From positions 1,922,001 through 1,986,000 of the forward strand of contig JAUEDM010000001.1 of NCBI GenBank assembly GCA_033439685.1: 64,000 nt of DNA. Reading direction: 5' to 3'. The notes below the pieces were generated by a model. It was not told the DNA's origin. It saw nothing but the letters and a program-made list of their open reading frames with translations, and did no database searches. A program made the translations under genes and the position numbers. Of this stretch, positions 11,624 through 25,947 are shown one piece after another; the first letter of the stretch is position 1; each line of letters begins with the position of its first letter. The stretch is from Apodospora peruviana. Its lineage: Eukaryota > Ascomycota > Sordariomycetes > Sordariales > Lasiosphaeriaceae.

Positions 11624-12472
11624 CTAATTAGTAGGTACCGTATGCGTCACCTCAGGGAAATACCGAAAAGTAGGCAAATCAATTAGCGTCCCACCCGGAA
11701 GCCGAGTGTCCCTCGCCTTCGTCGTAACAATATGCTCGAACCCCGTCTTCCTCAACACGTTCTGACTGCCCGCATTACTCATCGCCGTAACAGCAACAAG
11801 CTGTTCCTTCACCACCGGTACTTGCTCCCCATTCCCCTCAACACCAACAATCACAGCATGTCCACTTGCAGTCCTCTTATCAACTTTAATATCCCTCACC
11901 TCCCTCTCCAAACTCTCCCACTCCTTTAGCAACGCCCTCACAAACTCCGTCGCGAACCCCTTTCCCCAGAAATCCTTATTAAACAGATACCCAGCCTCAG
12001 GCCACCCCCATCCACTCCCCTCAAAATTCACGATCCCGCCAAACCCAACCAGCTCGCCAGTCTCCCTCAAACAAACCGCCCACTGGAACCGCTGGCCATC
12101 AGTCCCAGGAGGCACGTAATGCTTGTCCAGAATCTTTTTGGTGGCCGCGAGGTCCGCGTCCGGCCGCCCCTGAAGCGTCCAGACCATCACCTCGGGCTGC
12201 GTGCGGAGCACGTGCAGCGCCTGTAGATCATCCTCCCGAAAAGCGCGCAATACCAAACGTGACGTCGTTATAGCCGGCCGAACGCCGCCGTCTGGAAGCG
12301 GTAGGCGCGGGAGCGTGGTTCGGACCAGCGTGTCGGCCTCGGGAGCATGGCTGGTCGTTGTGATGTCGATCGCTGCTGATGCCGATGCCGATAGGGATTG
12401 GAACATTTTGATCTGTTGGGCAACAACAGATGCTGCTTCAGTATTTTTTTTCGTTGATGTTGTTGCTGTCAT
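11624..12472 (-). CDS. GNAT-family N-acetyltransferase (RimJ/RimL-like)
   Basis: Single exon, 282 residues. After a Ser/Thr/Ala-rich N-terminal stretch of about 60 residues, the GNAT fold starts at TSRLVLRAFREDDLQALHVL and continues through FQWAVCLRETGELVGFGG (beta strands), then the acetyl-CoA pyrophosphate-binding region FNKDFWGKGFATEFVRALL and a C-terminal SQNVLRKTGFEHI, typical of the Acetyltransf_3/RimJ-RimL branch. The protein should transfer acetyl from acetyl-CoA to an amine; the substrate cannot be read from sequence. The first ATG (12472) was used. A later ATG at codon 23 (MFQSLS) would keep the whole domain, and the early residues could be a weak targeting segment. It is convergent with the DUF7514 gene and there are no linked pathway genes. 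Confidence 0.85.
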   Translation of the reverse strand: MTATTSTKKNTEAASVVAQQIKMFQSLSASASAAIDITTTSHAPEADTLVRTTLPRLPLPDGGVRPAITTSRLVLRAFREDDLQALHVLRTQPEVMVWTLQGRPDADLAATKKILDKHYVPPGTDGQRFQWAVCLRETGELVGFGGIVNFEGSGWGWPEAGYLFNKDFWGKGFATEFVRALLKEWESLEREVRDIKVDKRTASGHAVIVGVEGNGEQVPVVKEQLVAVTAMSNAGSQNVLRKTGFEHIVTTKARDTRLPGGTLIDLPTFRYFPEVTHTVPTN

Positions 12473-13288
12473 CCTGTCTGCCTCTGTGTACTTAGGTATG
12501 TGTGGTGTATCTTTGCTGTGGATTCGGGTTTATACAGCCAAGCGTAGGTAGTGGTCTCGAAGCGGTGCTCAGAATATACAAGATATGAATGAGTTCCAGA
12601 TGACAAGAGGCAGAAAATTCGAAGCAGGTACGGATACAAGTAATACTAATACGAGTTCAACCTCACCAAGGGCCCGTGTAGTATTGGCGCGGAGATACGA
12701 AGGCTGCCGTCCATGGATATGAGTCACGATGCAACAAGCTGAAATAAGTTTCAATGCATGGAGGTACCTTGGAAAAAGATGATGTGAAAATAGTCTCCTT
12801 CCTCATTAAGTATGCAGCTGGCTAACTGTGCCAACTGCTCTGCGTTCCATTATTAAGCCAATGGCAACACTCTACTGCGCAACTCCCTGTGTATCCCAAT
12901 ACGGATCTGTATAGATATGAGCATTCCAGATGGAGTATAATGTTGCATACAAGTGACATCGGAGACCAACCGGGTTTACGAGAAAGTTTGTTTCTGGCCG
13001 TGATTCCGGAATTGGTAGGAGGTTCTTAAATGGTCTGCCGCGAACGCGCGGAGAGGGCGCAGATGTTTGCCAATCACGAACGGCTGCCTGGGCGGTGAAT
13101 AATTGGTCCACAGACCGGAACCTGCCTGCAAGAGCAAGTACACACGCGGTGCACCGAGGTGGAAAAAAAAATAGATCTTGACCATTTATTCATTTCATGC
13201 CCGACCTAGGGAGCAAATGCAGGATATCCCTTTTCCGGTAATGAACACCCGAAGAACCGGCCAACCCCAACCCCAACTATGAACAACC
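12473..13288. other. Spacer between GNAT and eL20 genes
   Basis: 5' flank of the GNAT gene and 3' flank of eL20. No gene, tRNA or repeat of note. Confidence 0.45.
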
Positions 13289-14312
13289 TCAAGCAAAAGT
13301 GGCAGGACGCTTCGCGCTGAAGATCTTCTTGTTGCTGATCTTAGGGACACGGTGGGGGAGAGGGAAGGTGAGGTCCTTGGTAACGAGCTGCTTGATGTAG
13401 GGGCGCTTGATATCCTCAGTCTTGTCGAGCTCAACAACGCGGAGGATCTATGGAAAGTTGTTAGTAACGGTGTCGAGGAGGTAACGCAATTGGGGAATCC
13501 GTACATGAATCGACCTGAAGCGGGCACGGTGGCGGGCGGCCATATCGGAGTAAAGGGCCTCGACGGCAGCAGTTCTGGACAGCTCACGGTACTCCTTGTA
13601 CATGTTGTGCGTGCCCGAGCGCGAGTCGTAGCGGATCCAGATACCGAAGTTCTTGACCTTCAGCGGGTGCTTCTCGGAGATCTAAACAGCTTTGTGAGCT
13701 TTTCCTTCCCCAAATGTTAATCGAGCGCAGGTCCACATACGGCATTGACGGTGACAATCTCGCCAGTGGCCTTCTTGACCTTGCGGAGACCGCGCAAGAA
13801 GTACCAGAAACGGGACTTGGCGACAACCTCATTCGGAGCGAAGATCCGCATACGGTAGAGGCTGGGAGTCGGGTTGGACTCCGTGGGCAAATGGCGCCCA
13901 ATGACCTGGTATTCCTGCAGACGACCTGAGCGCGAGTGTCAGCGTAAGCTCGAGTTTATTAACCCATCCGTGTAATCAAGAGATAGCCCCAATTGTTGAA
14001 GTTGATGGTGCAGCGTCGGAGATTCGTTGTAGCCGTGTTGTTAAATTTGTCCAGACTCTTCCAGTTGTGTGAAGTCCCATCCAACCAACCAACACCATTT
14101 CCCCGTTGCTATCTCTTACAGGTGATATATAAAAGCCTTCAGATTACAATCTGAATATTATTGTTTCGATATAATGACTGTCGAGAATTGGGCGGGGGGA
14201 GGGGATATCGAATTGGTTGTCGGGTTGTCGTCGAATGTCGCCGTTTTTCCATCGCCATCTCCACGCTGCACCGGGATACCAGGGAATTGAGAAAATTTGG
14301 TAGCTTACCCAT
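13289..14312 (-). CDS. rpl20: 60S ribosomal protein eL20 (L20/L18a)
   Basis: The exons in transcription order are 14312-14309, 13925-13741, 13681-13505 and 13447-13289, giving 174 residues, the normal length of eL20. The first exon carries only ATG plus one base; the 383-nt first intron (GTAAGC..CTCAG) completes Met-Gly-Arg-Leu-Gln-Glu-Tyr. Family blocks follow in order: LQEYQVIGRHLPTESNP, RMRIFAPNEVVAKSRFWYFL, KVKNFGIWIRYDSRSGTHNM, YKEYRELSRTAAVEALY, DMAARHRARFRSIHILRVVE, KRPYIKQL and KFPLPHRV-like ends. It is a structural protein of the large ribosomal subunit. A tiny first exon with a long first intron is common in fungal ribosomal-protein genes. The start lies 604 bp from the divergent CSN12 start, so the two probably share an intergenic promoter. 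Confidence 0.97.
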
Positions 14313-14916
14313 CTGGTTCAAAGTTAGAGACCAGCTCAAATTATCGCGAGTGACTGAAAGTGAAGACTTACTGTGATTGTTGTCGCTCTACCGCAAGAAT
14401 TTCGTTAGGTGTGATGAGAGTCTCGAATTAGCGATCCCGCGAGAGAAAAAAATCGGGTGTGCTTGGTTAGGGCTCGAGTGCTCGGACCAACCAGATGAAA
14501 AATTCCAGCCACAAGTGTCTGGATTGTGGCGGTGTGGGCGCCTCGACCCCACTTGCCCGCTTTGTGGATTTGTGGATGGTGTCCAGAAGCAGCTGAGCTG
14601 CGTGAATGTCACTGACCAATCACGTCACAGCGGTGAATTGCTGAGAGTCCAGGCGCCCTGACACCTTGAGAGCTCCATTTTCACTTGCCCTTTGAAGCAG
14701 CATCGACAACGACGACAACGATCAAATTGCAGCGGGCTTTCGTCAAAGATTTTTTGGTTCTATACGACTTGACACCACATTTGCTATTCTTACCTACTTT
14801 TACAATCGGCATCAAAAGTGTGCCAGACTTCTTTCAACAGAAAGCAGCCAGGTCAGCATCTGTGCCAAAGCGCTACAATTCCCCCACCTCATTCGTAGCT
14901 GAAGGGGCGCGCCAAA
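14313..14916. promoter_or_regulatory. Bidirectional promoter region, eL20 / CSN12
   Basis: 604 bp between two divergent start codons, with no other gene. It must hold both promoters. I see no clear TATA box; CCAAT-like ATTGG/CCAAT elements occur (for example CCAAT at about 14616-14620). Assignment is by position only. Confidence 0.5.
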
Positions 14917-16730
14917 ATGGATGCACTCTTCAGCGATTTTGCCGATGCGCAAAGAGAAGGCAATGGGAACAAGCTCGCGCAAACAATATCTCCCGCCCAC
15001 TCAGATGAGAAGTTGAGAGCCATCTGGAAGAGCTGCAATGCACACAGCGTCAAAGACGTCTTGAAACACCACATCCATAACAGCAGCTCGGGTAAGAATC
15101 GGCTGCCACAGGAGGAAGTAAAAGGCTGGGTTGAAGTGTTCTTTTGCTACTGGAAGGCTATTGACGACATCCTTGCTGTACAAGATTCTGCCACAAATGG
15201 AAAGGTCAGTATACTTTGTTGTCTTGTCCAGCACTGGTTTCTTTCCGACTAAACTCCCCGTATCTAGGCGTCTCACTCCTCGTGGACTACTGTCTACGAA
15301 TCTTGGAAGGATTTACTGTCAGCCCTTCATAGAGGGTACCTTTCCAATGGTTTTGAGGCATGGACGATCCCTTGTCTCTATGTTGCAGGCAAACACCTGC
15401 GAGTCTTTGCTATCAAAGCCGATCGGGAGAGAAACAGCAACGCCTCATTTGACAGCGCAGCGGCAGCAAATTTTGAAGACGACTTTAACCCGGAGTCGGA
15501 GCAAAATCAGAAGCTCGAGGACTGTGCACGACAGCTTAACCGTGTTTTCAACCTCTGCCTCAGTGACAGGGCGCCGATTGACGAGTCCCGGAAATGGGGT
15601 ATCTACTACGTGATCAACTTGCTATTCAAGACTTATTTCAAACTCAATTCGGCGACTCTTTCGAAAAATGTTCTCAAGGCTTTGTCTGCAGGCAAAGGAG
15701 ACATGCCGCCCCTGATAGCTTTCCCCAAGTCCCAGCAGGTCACCTTCAACTACTATGAAGGAGTGCTACACTTCCTGGAGGAGAACTACGTCGAGGTGAG
15801 CCCAAATATTCTGTCCTACAGAAGCTGATTTATGCTGAAACTTAGCCACACCTCAGGCCGAGAGACATTTGACTGAGGCTTGGAACCTTTGCCACAAGGG
15901 CGCGATGGCGAACAAAGAGTCAGAGCTCACAACTTATCCACAGTCGACTCATATTCTCGCTGACACATTGAACTAGACTCATTTTAACTTACCTCATCCC
16001 GTGCCATCTGCTCACTACGCACACCCTTCCCAGCCAGAAACTGCTAGAACCGTATCCCAGGCTACAAAGGCTCTTTGCACCATTGGCCCAGTGCATCAAG
16101 AAGGGCGAGCTTCACGCGTTCGACCTTGCCCTACAGGATGGCGAGGACGAGTTTGTCAAGCGTCGCATCTACCTGACGCTGGAGCGCGGGCGCGACATTG
16201 CGTTGCGCAATCTTTTGCGCAAAGTTTTTATCGCTGGCGGCTTCGAGGAAGCCAAGGAAGAGGGTGCGAAGCCGGTACGGCGCAGTCGCGTATCTATCGC
16301 CGAATTCGCCGCCGCTATCAGTTTGGGCAGTCAGGAGACCATTGACAACGACGAGGTCGAGTGTCTTTTAGCCAATATGATTTACAAGGTAAGTTCTTTT
16401 TTGGTCATCCCCTCCTACCACCCAAGGGGCGCAGCCTAGAGAGCAAATCATTTTCACATTTGAAGTCATCAGCTCAAAGTTGCCTTTTATTGGGGTTGAC
16501 TGCACTATTATCGCAACCCCTGGTTGCCTGGGGCGACCAGGCACCAAAACGTTTGCGAACCTCCATCCCGCCCCATCCCACACCATTGGTTGCAAAGCCT
16601 TACCCATGTAGTGACTCATTCACTAACCGTGTGCCGATTGCCACAGAACCTCATGAAGGGATACATTTCGCGCGAGCGAGGTATGGTGGTGCTTAGTAAG
16701 AATGGGGCATTCCCTGGCACGGGTGTGTGA
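14917..16730 (+). CDS. csn12: CSN12-like PCI-domain protein (Thp1/Csn12 family)
   Basis: The exons are 14917-15204, 15268-15795, 15857-15918, 15977-16388 and 16647-16730, giving 457 residues; all introns are GT..AG and the phases agree. Recognisable blocks include WTIPCLYVAGKHLRVFAIKA, RKWGIYYVINLLFKTYFKLN, FNYYEGVLHFLEENYVE, LILTYLIPCHLLTTHTLPSQ and the C-terminal PCI winged-helix region ending YISRERGMVVLSKNGAFPGT. Csn12-family proteins are helical-repeat plus PCI proteins that pair with Sem1 and, in yeast, with Thp3, acting in transcription elongation and splicing; the family is named for association with the COP9 signalosome in yeast. Length and domain order are normal for filamentous fungi. 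It is divergent from the eL20 gene. Confidence 0.95.
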
Positions 16731-19229
<2,499 letters not shown>

Positions 19230-19459
19230 AACACGAGACTAAGAAGGGGTATTTTTTTGGTCTTCGATGTGTATGTGTGTACGACAAGGTATCAGGCGGC
19301 GGGGGGTGTATGTAAAGACGAAGTGGCGAAGTGTGTGAAGAAAAGGCAGCCGGCAGCCTAGAAGGGGCGACCGCTGCGCGGTGTTCGAGGCGTATTTCTG
19401 TTTCGCAACGAATCAGCAAATGGATCCACTGGAGCCAGCGGCGATGAAATAGATAGAAC

Positions 19460-20403
19460 TTACGATGCACTCGAAATGTCGTCGACGTGATTGCACAAGG
19501 CAACAAACAAGTCAAAGAAGAGCTGTGAGCCTCCGTTAAACATCTCCAGCTGCATGGTGCCGCTTCGCTTGAATGTGCTGCGACTTCGGATGATGAGAGC
19601 GAGGTAGTGTGCTCGCAGCTTCGAGTCGGTATCGGGCGTGTTGGCATATGCGTATCTCGCCGACGCCAAGATGGTGCTTGCTTGGATTCCGGACTCTGTG
19701 ACGCAGTCAGTGAAAATTTCTGACGAAAGGACGTCGACGAGAGCAACTCACGGAGACCTTGCTTCCGCAGAGCGACTCGCTTTAGTTCCTCCAGGCCGTA
19801 CTTCTCGGCGGCGCAGTAAATGACTGTGTCCTTGAGTAACTCGCCGTCGACACCCTGGTGGTAGATGGTGGACTCGGGCCGGCTGTCCTCAACCGACTGA
19901 TCCAGCTCCCACGAGTTCCGCTTCTTGTTGTGGATGAGACGTGGGTAATAGTCTCCCTTGTAGAGGTACTCGAGAACCGAGGAGAATATCTCAGGCTCCT
20001 CATCGGGCAGCGAGATCTTCTTGTTTTGTGAGTCCATCATTTGGTTCTGAAGGACGGCCTGGAAGAAGGGTGAGAGGCGAAGCACATTCTCATGCGCAGC
20101 GAAGATCCTCTGCTCTTGGCCGATGACCAGAGTCACGATGGCAGAGATGGAGTTGCTAAACGGGCGGAAATGCATCAGCAACGTGTCCAAATGCAGTTGA
20201 TCGGAGATGAGAAAGAAAATCACTCACTCGGCATATGATGACTCGGTATCAGCTGAGATGCCGGGACGGCGTGATCGAGACTCATGACGACGTTTGGAAA
20301 TGCCTGCCTCTTTGCTGAACGATGAGTTGGACCTTCCAAGCTTGTGGTGGCTCTTGGAGAAGCTCTTGTTCTGCTGTGCCATCTCAAAGCGACGGGAGAA
20401 CAT
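19460..20403 (-). CDS. BTB/POZ-domain protein
   Basis: The exons in transcription order are 20403-20228, 20155-19752 and 19695-19460, giving 271 residues. After a basic, Ser-rich N-terminus (about 58 residues, with KRRHESRSRRPG) comes the BTB core: AIVTLVIGQEQRIFAAHENV, LRLSPFFQAVLQNQMMDSQN, ISLPDEEPEIFSSVLEYLYK, followed by the typical fungal continuation DTVIYCAAEKYGLEELKRVA and a helical C-terminus (ASARYAYANTPDTDSKLRAH, LFFDLFVALCNHVDDISSAS). The 56-nt second intron (GTGAGT..CACAG) restores this C-terminus; without it the frame runs on through the microsatellite. Such proteins are protein-interaction adaptors, often for CUL3 ligases or chromatin factors; the partner is unknown. Confidence 0.88.
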
Positions 20404-22122
20404 TTTGAACTGGGTGCCCGTCGCCGTCGCTGAATTAATCTATGGTCGCCGTTCTGTTTCCTCCCTTATTGATCCGACGTTGAATGCCGTCTTCCGAACG
20501 AGACAAGATCAGACGAAATAACCCGAGAGATGTTATTGAGGTCGGTTGATTATATCGTCGTCGATGGCGATGTCGATGCGTCGAAAGGGAGGACGGTGGA
20601 GATTACACAACCAAGCGGAGATGAATGATCTCTTAAATGAAAGGCAACGGGCGATGAAAAGACAATCACAGATGATGGAAAGCGACACGTTTAAAAGGGT
20701 TGGCGATGGGCGATGATTGCGACGATGCGACTGACAGGATTAAAAAGCCACCTACCTGAGCTCGGCCAAGACGCTGCATCAGAATGAAAGGACAGAAAAT
20801 TTTGACAGAAGACGCGGGTGCTGCGCATTATATAACAAAGCAGCCATGGATGCACAGATGCCTGGGGTTTTGGCGGGCAGGCACCCTCATCTCGGCGGCC
20901 GCAAACCACCGATTTCAGCATCCAACGTGATTCGACGCGTTAAGTGAGTCGGGTCAAACGGGATATCGCCGCGAGGTCACCTGATGTGGCGCTATGCCCT
21001 TTCCGGACATTTATGTGGGAGCCCGCCAGGGGCTGGGCTAGGATGTCCTTGGATTTTCATGGCGACCGGGGTCTGAAGAAGCAAGTGGAATCCAAAAAAG
21101 GGTCTGTGTGTCTCTTTCCTTCTGTCTCAACAGCTATGGGATGCAAGGGAGTTTGGGGAGCACGGGGAAGGTGCAAGGGTTCGAGGTGGAAGGAGTCACT
21201 GGAGTCATTTTCAGTGACATCTCGTTGGTTCGGGGAGGTTGGTGTGTGGATTTCTTTTCCACGGTTCCTTCCTGCCCGAGGCAAGGACGGCAGGAGAATG
21301 GCTTGGAACGAGGGAAAGGCTGCGTGAGGCCGTTGCTTCTCTCGTGAAGTGGGAGTGGGGCTGACGCTGCAAGGCTGCCTGCCTTGCTCATTTGCTGGTG
21401 AACTTTTGCTAGCCTAGCCATTGGCATCCACCGTGACGCGCAAGGCAGCAGGAGACTCGCCAGCCTTCCTGAATTTCCAACTTCTTTTCGGGTCGACGCC
21501 GACGATGCGACAAGGTTGACGAAGTCATTTTTGAACCTTCCATTTTACCATTTGGCTACTCCAATTGACTCAATTGATCTAATCGCTCTGCGACCAATTC
21601 TCAGACGAAGCATTGGCATCCATAGCTTGTTGCAACCGATGCCAGGATTGATCGAGGGGATGCTATCTATCTGTATCCAGAGGTACTCCGTATCTTTACC
21701 TTAACAAAAGATGACAGGGCTCGGAGAATGGGATCACAGCTGTGTTGCAGTCAGCCATAACACAATCACGCAACGGATCACTCGTCCTGACGTTCCTCTG
21801 AGCGTTATCTCACACACCGATGAAAGGATTGATTTTTTTTAGAGGACTAGAATTCACGAGTTGCCTCTTAAATCTCAGTTAGTGTTCCGTGAAACGTATT
21901 ACAAGATGGGTGAACTCTCACGACTCCCCAAGTCAATTTCTCTTGGCGAACCCGCTTTCGAGTCCCTGGTCTGCCCCTTTTCCGCCCCTCCACCACGGCT
22001 CAATTTGTTTGTCGTATCACCCGCTGCCGGGGTGACCTACAGGGGGTGACCTGCCTGGTTCACTCCGGACAAAACAGTCCATTAAAACGGTGTTGTCGCC
22101 ACCACCGCACACTACCAAAACC
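20404..22122. other. Intergenic, BTB gene 5' flank
   Basis: No supported gene. The 5' region of the BTB gene and downstream flank of the hydrolase pseudogene. Nothing structured was recognised. Confidence 0.45.
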
Positions 22123-23265
22123 TCAGCTGCTGTCCAGGGCTCGTTTGGTCAGCTGCAAGATGGCGTTTGCAGCCATCCTTTTGCCGTCACCTCTCGCAAT
22201 TGCTTCGCTGTGGAGTGCAACCGGAATCGTCGCTTTCTCAACAGGCAGCCCGAGATCTAAGCAATTCTGGTGGAGTTGCTCGCCATGTTCTTTGGTCACC
22301 AGCTAATCCCTCCTGGCCTCGGGAATGTAGATGAATGGAGCTGCCCCGCCTTTCTCTTTGGCCGATTGTGCAATCTAATTCAGGTTGGCCCAACTATCCA
22401 AATGGTTGCGCAGAAATAGCCAAAGATATTTTTACGGAAGCCATTTCTGGGGATACAGGGTCTCCAACATGGCTCTGACCGACAGGAACGGGGTTTCGAG
22501 GATCAGACCTTTGATCGGCATGGTCGCCGGTAGCCTGCCAGTGGCGGCGAGGTTGGTGGCTACGCCTGAACCAATGCTCTGGCCCCAAACCAGCAAAATC
22601 GGGACTGGGACTGGGCCTCTGTCACCATTCCCGAACTTGCTCTCATGGAGTTCTGCAATCCATTGCACGCCAGCTTCTGCATCAATCCTGAGACCCCTTT
22701 CCGAGGGACGGCCACGAGAAGTCCAGAATCCCCTGTAGCTCAGGCACACAAATGTCAGTTGCAAAGGAGCTAAATTTACCGCTGTGCTGTCGCTGACAGC
22801 TCGAAGCACCCAAGATGTGTCTGGCAACCGAGGCGGTATCGACGAAGCATTACCTGGCACACGATATTAGTTCTGAGTCCACGAGGGGCAATGAGATGGT
22901 CGCCGACCCTGGAAATAAAGAACGTAAACGTGGGCTGCCGGTGCCTCCTTGCCATCCGCCACAGCCGCCGGCACGGAGCCCTTTCCCTTAGGCAGTGGGA
23001 TAGTGGTCACCGCCATGGCAAGATCTGTCCCATCCGCCGCCTGGGTCCTGTCGTCGGTCTATGGGATGCCCCCACATCGCTGGCCAGCATAATCCGAGAT
23101 GCGCTCTCGCCGTGCAGTAGGCGGCAGTCCGGGCATGTAGATGATCTTATTCTGGAACACCACAAGCATCATGCATTTCCACGCCCACAGGGCCAGAAGC
23201 AACCCCGAAAAGTATAGCGGCGGTAGGTATAGAACGGGAGAGATTTGGATGCGTCTGGTGCTGCG
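22123..23265 (-). pseudogene. BEM46/ABHD-type alpha/beta hydrolase pseudogene
   Basis: A single minus-strand frame, plus one intron (about 22855-22906, GTCGGC donor, ACTAAT branch, CCAG end), covers the whole family length. It has an N-terminal membrane segment (LYFSGLLLALWAWKC), FQNKIIYMPGLPPTARRE, FVCLSYRGFWTSRGRPSERG, the nucleophile elbow GQSIGSG, GLILETPFLSVRAMLETLYP, an acid region FIYIPEARRD and a C-terminal His in ALHSEA. Four in-frame stops interrupt it: after GGIP (23059, where homologs have Trp), after QKWLP, after DSWANLN, and after EARRD. Members are membrane-anchored serine hydrolases linked to cell polarity. Because spacing and triad residues are kept, inactivation looks recent. 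The exact 5' start is uncertain. Confidence 0.85.
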
Positions 23266-24644
23266 GCAATGCCCATGAGTGGGCGGCACCGGCATCCACG
23301 AAGCTCCGGGCCTGACGGAAGCCCAAGGCCGTGCTGGCCGCGCGAGACGAGTATTACAACCACAACGACCTGTGTGCAGAGATTTCCGGAATAGCCATCT
23401 CCATTGGGCCTCCTTGAGCTGCAGAATGGGCAACGTCGGACGGCAGAATACCGTGACAGGCGACATTGGCGGCTGGATTGGTGGCTATCATTGAGGAGAG
23501 CGCGGCGGCGCGGGATGATCCCCTCTCGGTGCGGTGTTAGGCTTGTGGTTGCTGCTGTCTGTGGCGCAAGAGATCGCGCCTTGCAGAATTCGCGCTGCTC
23601 ATGCCATTGCCTACCCTCATGCGAGCCAAATGAAAACCCCCCTGTCATGTATTGCAGGTTGTGTGCAGCAGCTCTCCAGAAAGGCCTGTTTTAAGTTTTT
23701 GTCTTGCAGATACTGGCCTAGGAGCTGTTTATTACCCATAACACAGGGTAATCATGTGTTCGCCTGCCACTCGTCGAGATGCACGAGCTCCTGCAGAGAG
23801 CTGTTTCCACATCCAACCCGACCTCGGGGTTCGTGAAGTTGGAATTGGGCTCGCCTGGTTGGGCGGGAATTTCGACGTTGTCGCGCTGTAATTCGCCCGG
23901 ACTTTTGGTCCTTCAAGGCCAGCCGACGGACCCTGGAAATCAGCTCAAGTTCACGGATTGATCGGGTACAGTAAGAACTCAAAGCATCCTGTTTGATGAG
24001 ACAATGGAGGTGATGTGATACAAAGGTCTAAGACGGCTCTTACGGTGAATTCAGAGCTGCAAATTGTAGTTTTCAAATCACTTTCAGAATAATGATTGCA
24101 GATTATGAAATCCACTGTAAGGTAAAGGTATGTACGGGTTACTTCCAGGTTGGTACAGAGAAGAAACAACGGATTGGAAATCTTTCTGCTTCAACGTCGG
24201 GCCGGCTTACCTATTTCGCCTTCAGCACTGCTGGGGCGTTAAAAGGTGCCTCCGGCAATACTCAAGCAAGCCCCGCATTGTCTCCTGCGCAACTCATGCG
24301 TGCCCAGCGGGTGACTCGGTGGATACCTTCACCAGGGCACGATAGTTTGGGCCCCTCCTCTGTCGGCCAGTTGATGACATGGATAAGGGACTACCAGGTA
24401 GGTCTAGGTGCCCGTTTCAATGCCGCAATCCATCTTTCATCTATGCACCACATGAATACTAGTACGAGACAACTACTTTCTCTACCCACGCGCACTTCAA
24501 CTTCTCAAGGCAGACCCTACCTGCGAACCATCACGAGACCTCTGGCAAACTTGAAAAAAGTCAATACGGCGTCATACCAATACCCCTCTTCGGTGACGGC
24601 ATCCTCTTTTCTCCGAAACAAATACCACCGCCACCACCACAACC
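23266..24644. other. Intergenic, SDS22 5' flank
   Basis: No supported gene. The last few hundred bases, with CT-rich stretches near 24480-24520, are the probable promoter and leader of the plus-strand SDS22 gene. Confidence 0.45.
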
Positions 24645-25947
24645 ATGACGGCCGCTCCGCTCAACGAAGGCAGCCGGTCGCCAGGCCACCACATTGAACT
24701 CGTAGACGACAACCCGTCACCACGGCACGATGGCGAAACGAGCCCCGGACTCAGGAATAGTAAAGGCTGGGACGGCAAGCTGCGCGTGCCTAAGAGCGCC
24801 GTGCTCACGAACCCAGAGGCGCTATCAGACCCAGAGTACTCGGACGATGAGAATATCCTGCCCGGCGACGAGCTGGCAGCCGACGAAGGCAAGTTCTTGT
24901 CTCGTTCTTGTCATCCACAGGCAGAGCAATTACAATACTAACATTAAAATGTGCAAACAGACATCCTAGACGGCGAACCCCTCGACACGGACGAAATCAT
25001 ATGCACCCACTCGAGGATACAATCCATCGCTGCGCTACGGTTAGAGCGCTTCCAGCAGGTCACCCGCATCTGTCTCCGGCAAAACAGCATCCAGGAAATC
25101 GACGGCCTCTCAGCTGTCGCGGCAACCTTAACCGATCTCGAGCTCTACGACAACCTCATCTCGCACGTCGGGCACGGCCTAGACGACCTCGTTAACTTGA
25201 CGTCTCTCGACCTCGGCTTTAACAAGATCAAGCACATCAAGCACGTCTCCCACCTCAAGAACCTGACCGAGCTCTACTTTCTGGCCAACAAGATCGGCAA
25301 GATCGACGGCCTTGACGGGCTAGACAAGCTCCGCAGCCTCGAGCTTGGTTCGAACCGCATCCGCGAGCTGCAGAACCTCGACACACTGAAAGGACTCGAA
25401 GAGCTCTGGGTGGCCAAGAACAAGATCACGGAGCTCAAAGGTCTGGGCGGGCTGCCGAAGCTGCGCCTGCTCAGCATCCAGAGCAACCGGGTTCGGGACC
25501 TGTCGCCGTTACGAGAGGTGCCGCAGCTCGAGGAGCTTTACATTTCGCACAACGCGGTCGAGTCGCTCGAAGGACTGGAGCATAATACCAAACTGAAAAT
25601 TCTCGAGATATCCAACAATAAGATTGTGTCGCTCAAAGGGCTCGGCCCGTTGGTGGAGTTGGAGGAGTTCTGGGCGAGCTATAACCTGATTGCCGACTTT
25701 GCGGAGGTGGAGAGGGAGCTCGGCGACAAGAAACAGCTGACCACGGTGTACTTTGAGGGCAATCCGCTGCAGCTGAGGGCGCCGGCGTTGTACAGGAATA
25801 AGGTGCGGCTGGCGTTGCCGCAGGTTCAGCAGATTGATGCGAGTAAGTTTTATCCCGGTGTTTCTCTGTCCAATCTTGGGTGTGTCCATGTCTCTATGGA
25901 TGTGATGCTAACTATTCTCTCTTATAGCTTTTGTACGAACAACTTAA
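24645..25947 (+). CDS. sds22: Protein phosphatase 1 regulatory subunit SDS22 (LRR protein)
   Basis: The exons are 24645-24888, 24961-25842 and 25928-25947, giving 381 residues. An acidic, Ser/Pro-rich N-terminus of about 80 residues precedes a continuous array of about eleven SDS22-type leucine-rich repeats (for example LTDLELYDNLISHV, LTSLDLGFNKIKHI, LRSLELGSNRIREL, LKILEISNNKIVSL) and an LRR cap ending in VQQIDATFVRTT. SDS22 binds the PP1 catalytic subunit and controls its maturation and nuclear targeting in mitosis. The first intron begins with GC (GCAAGT) rather than GT; it has a TACTAAC branch site and ends AACAG, and no GT donor gives the right frame. The last intron (GTAAGT..TATAG) leaves a 20-nt terminal exon. 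Confidence 0.96.
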
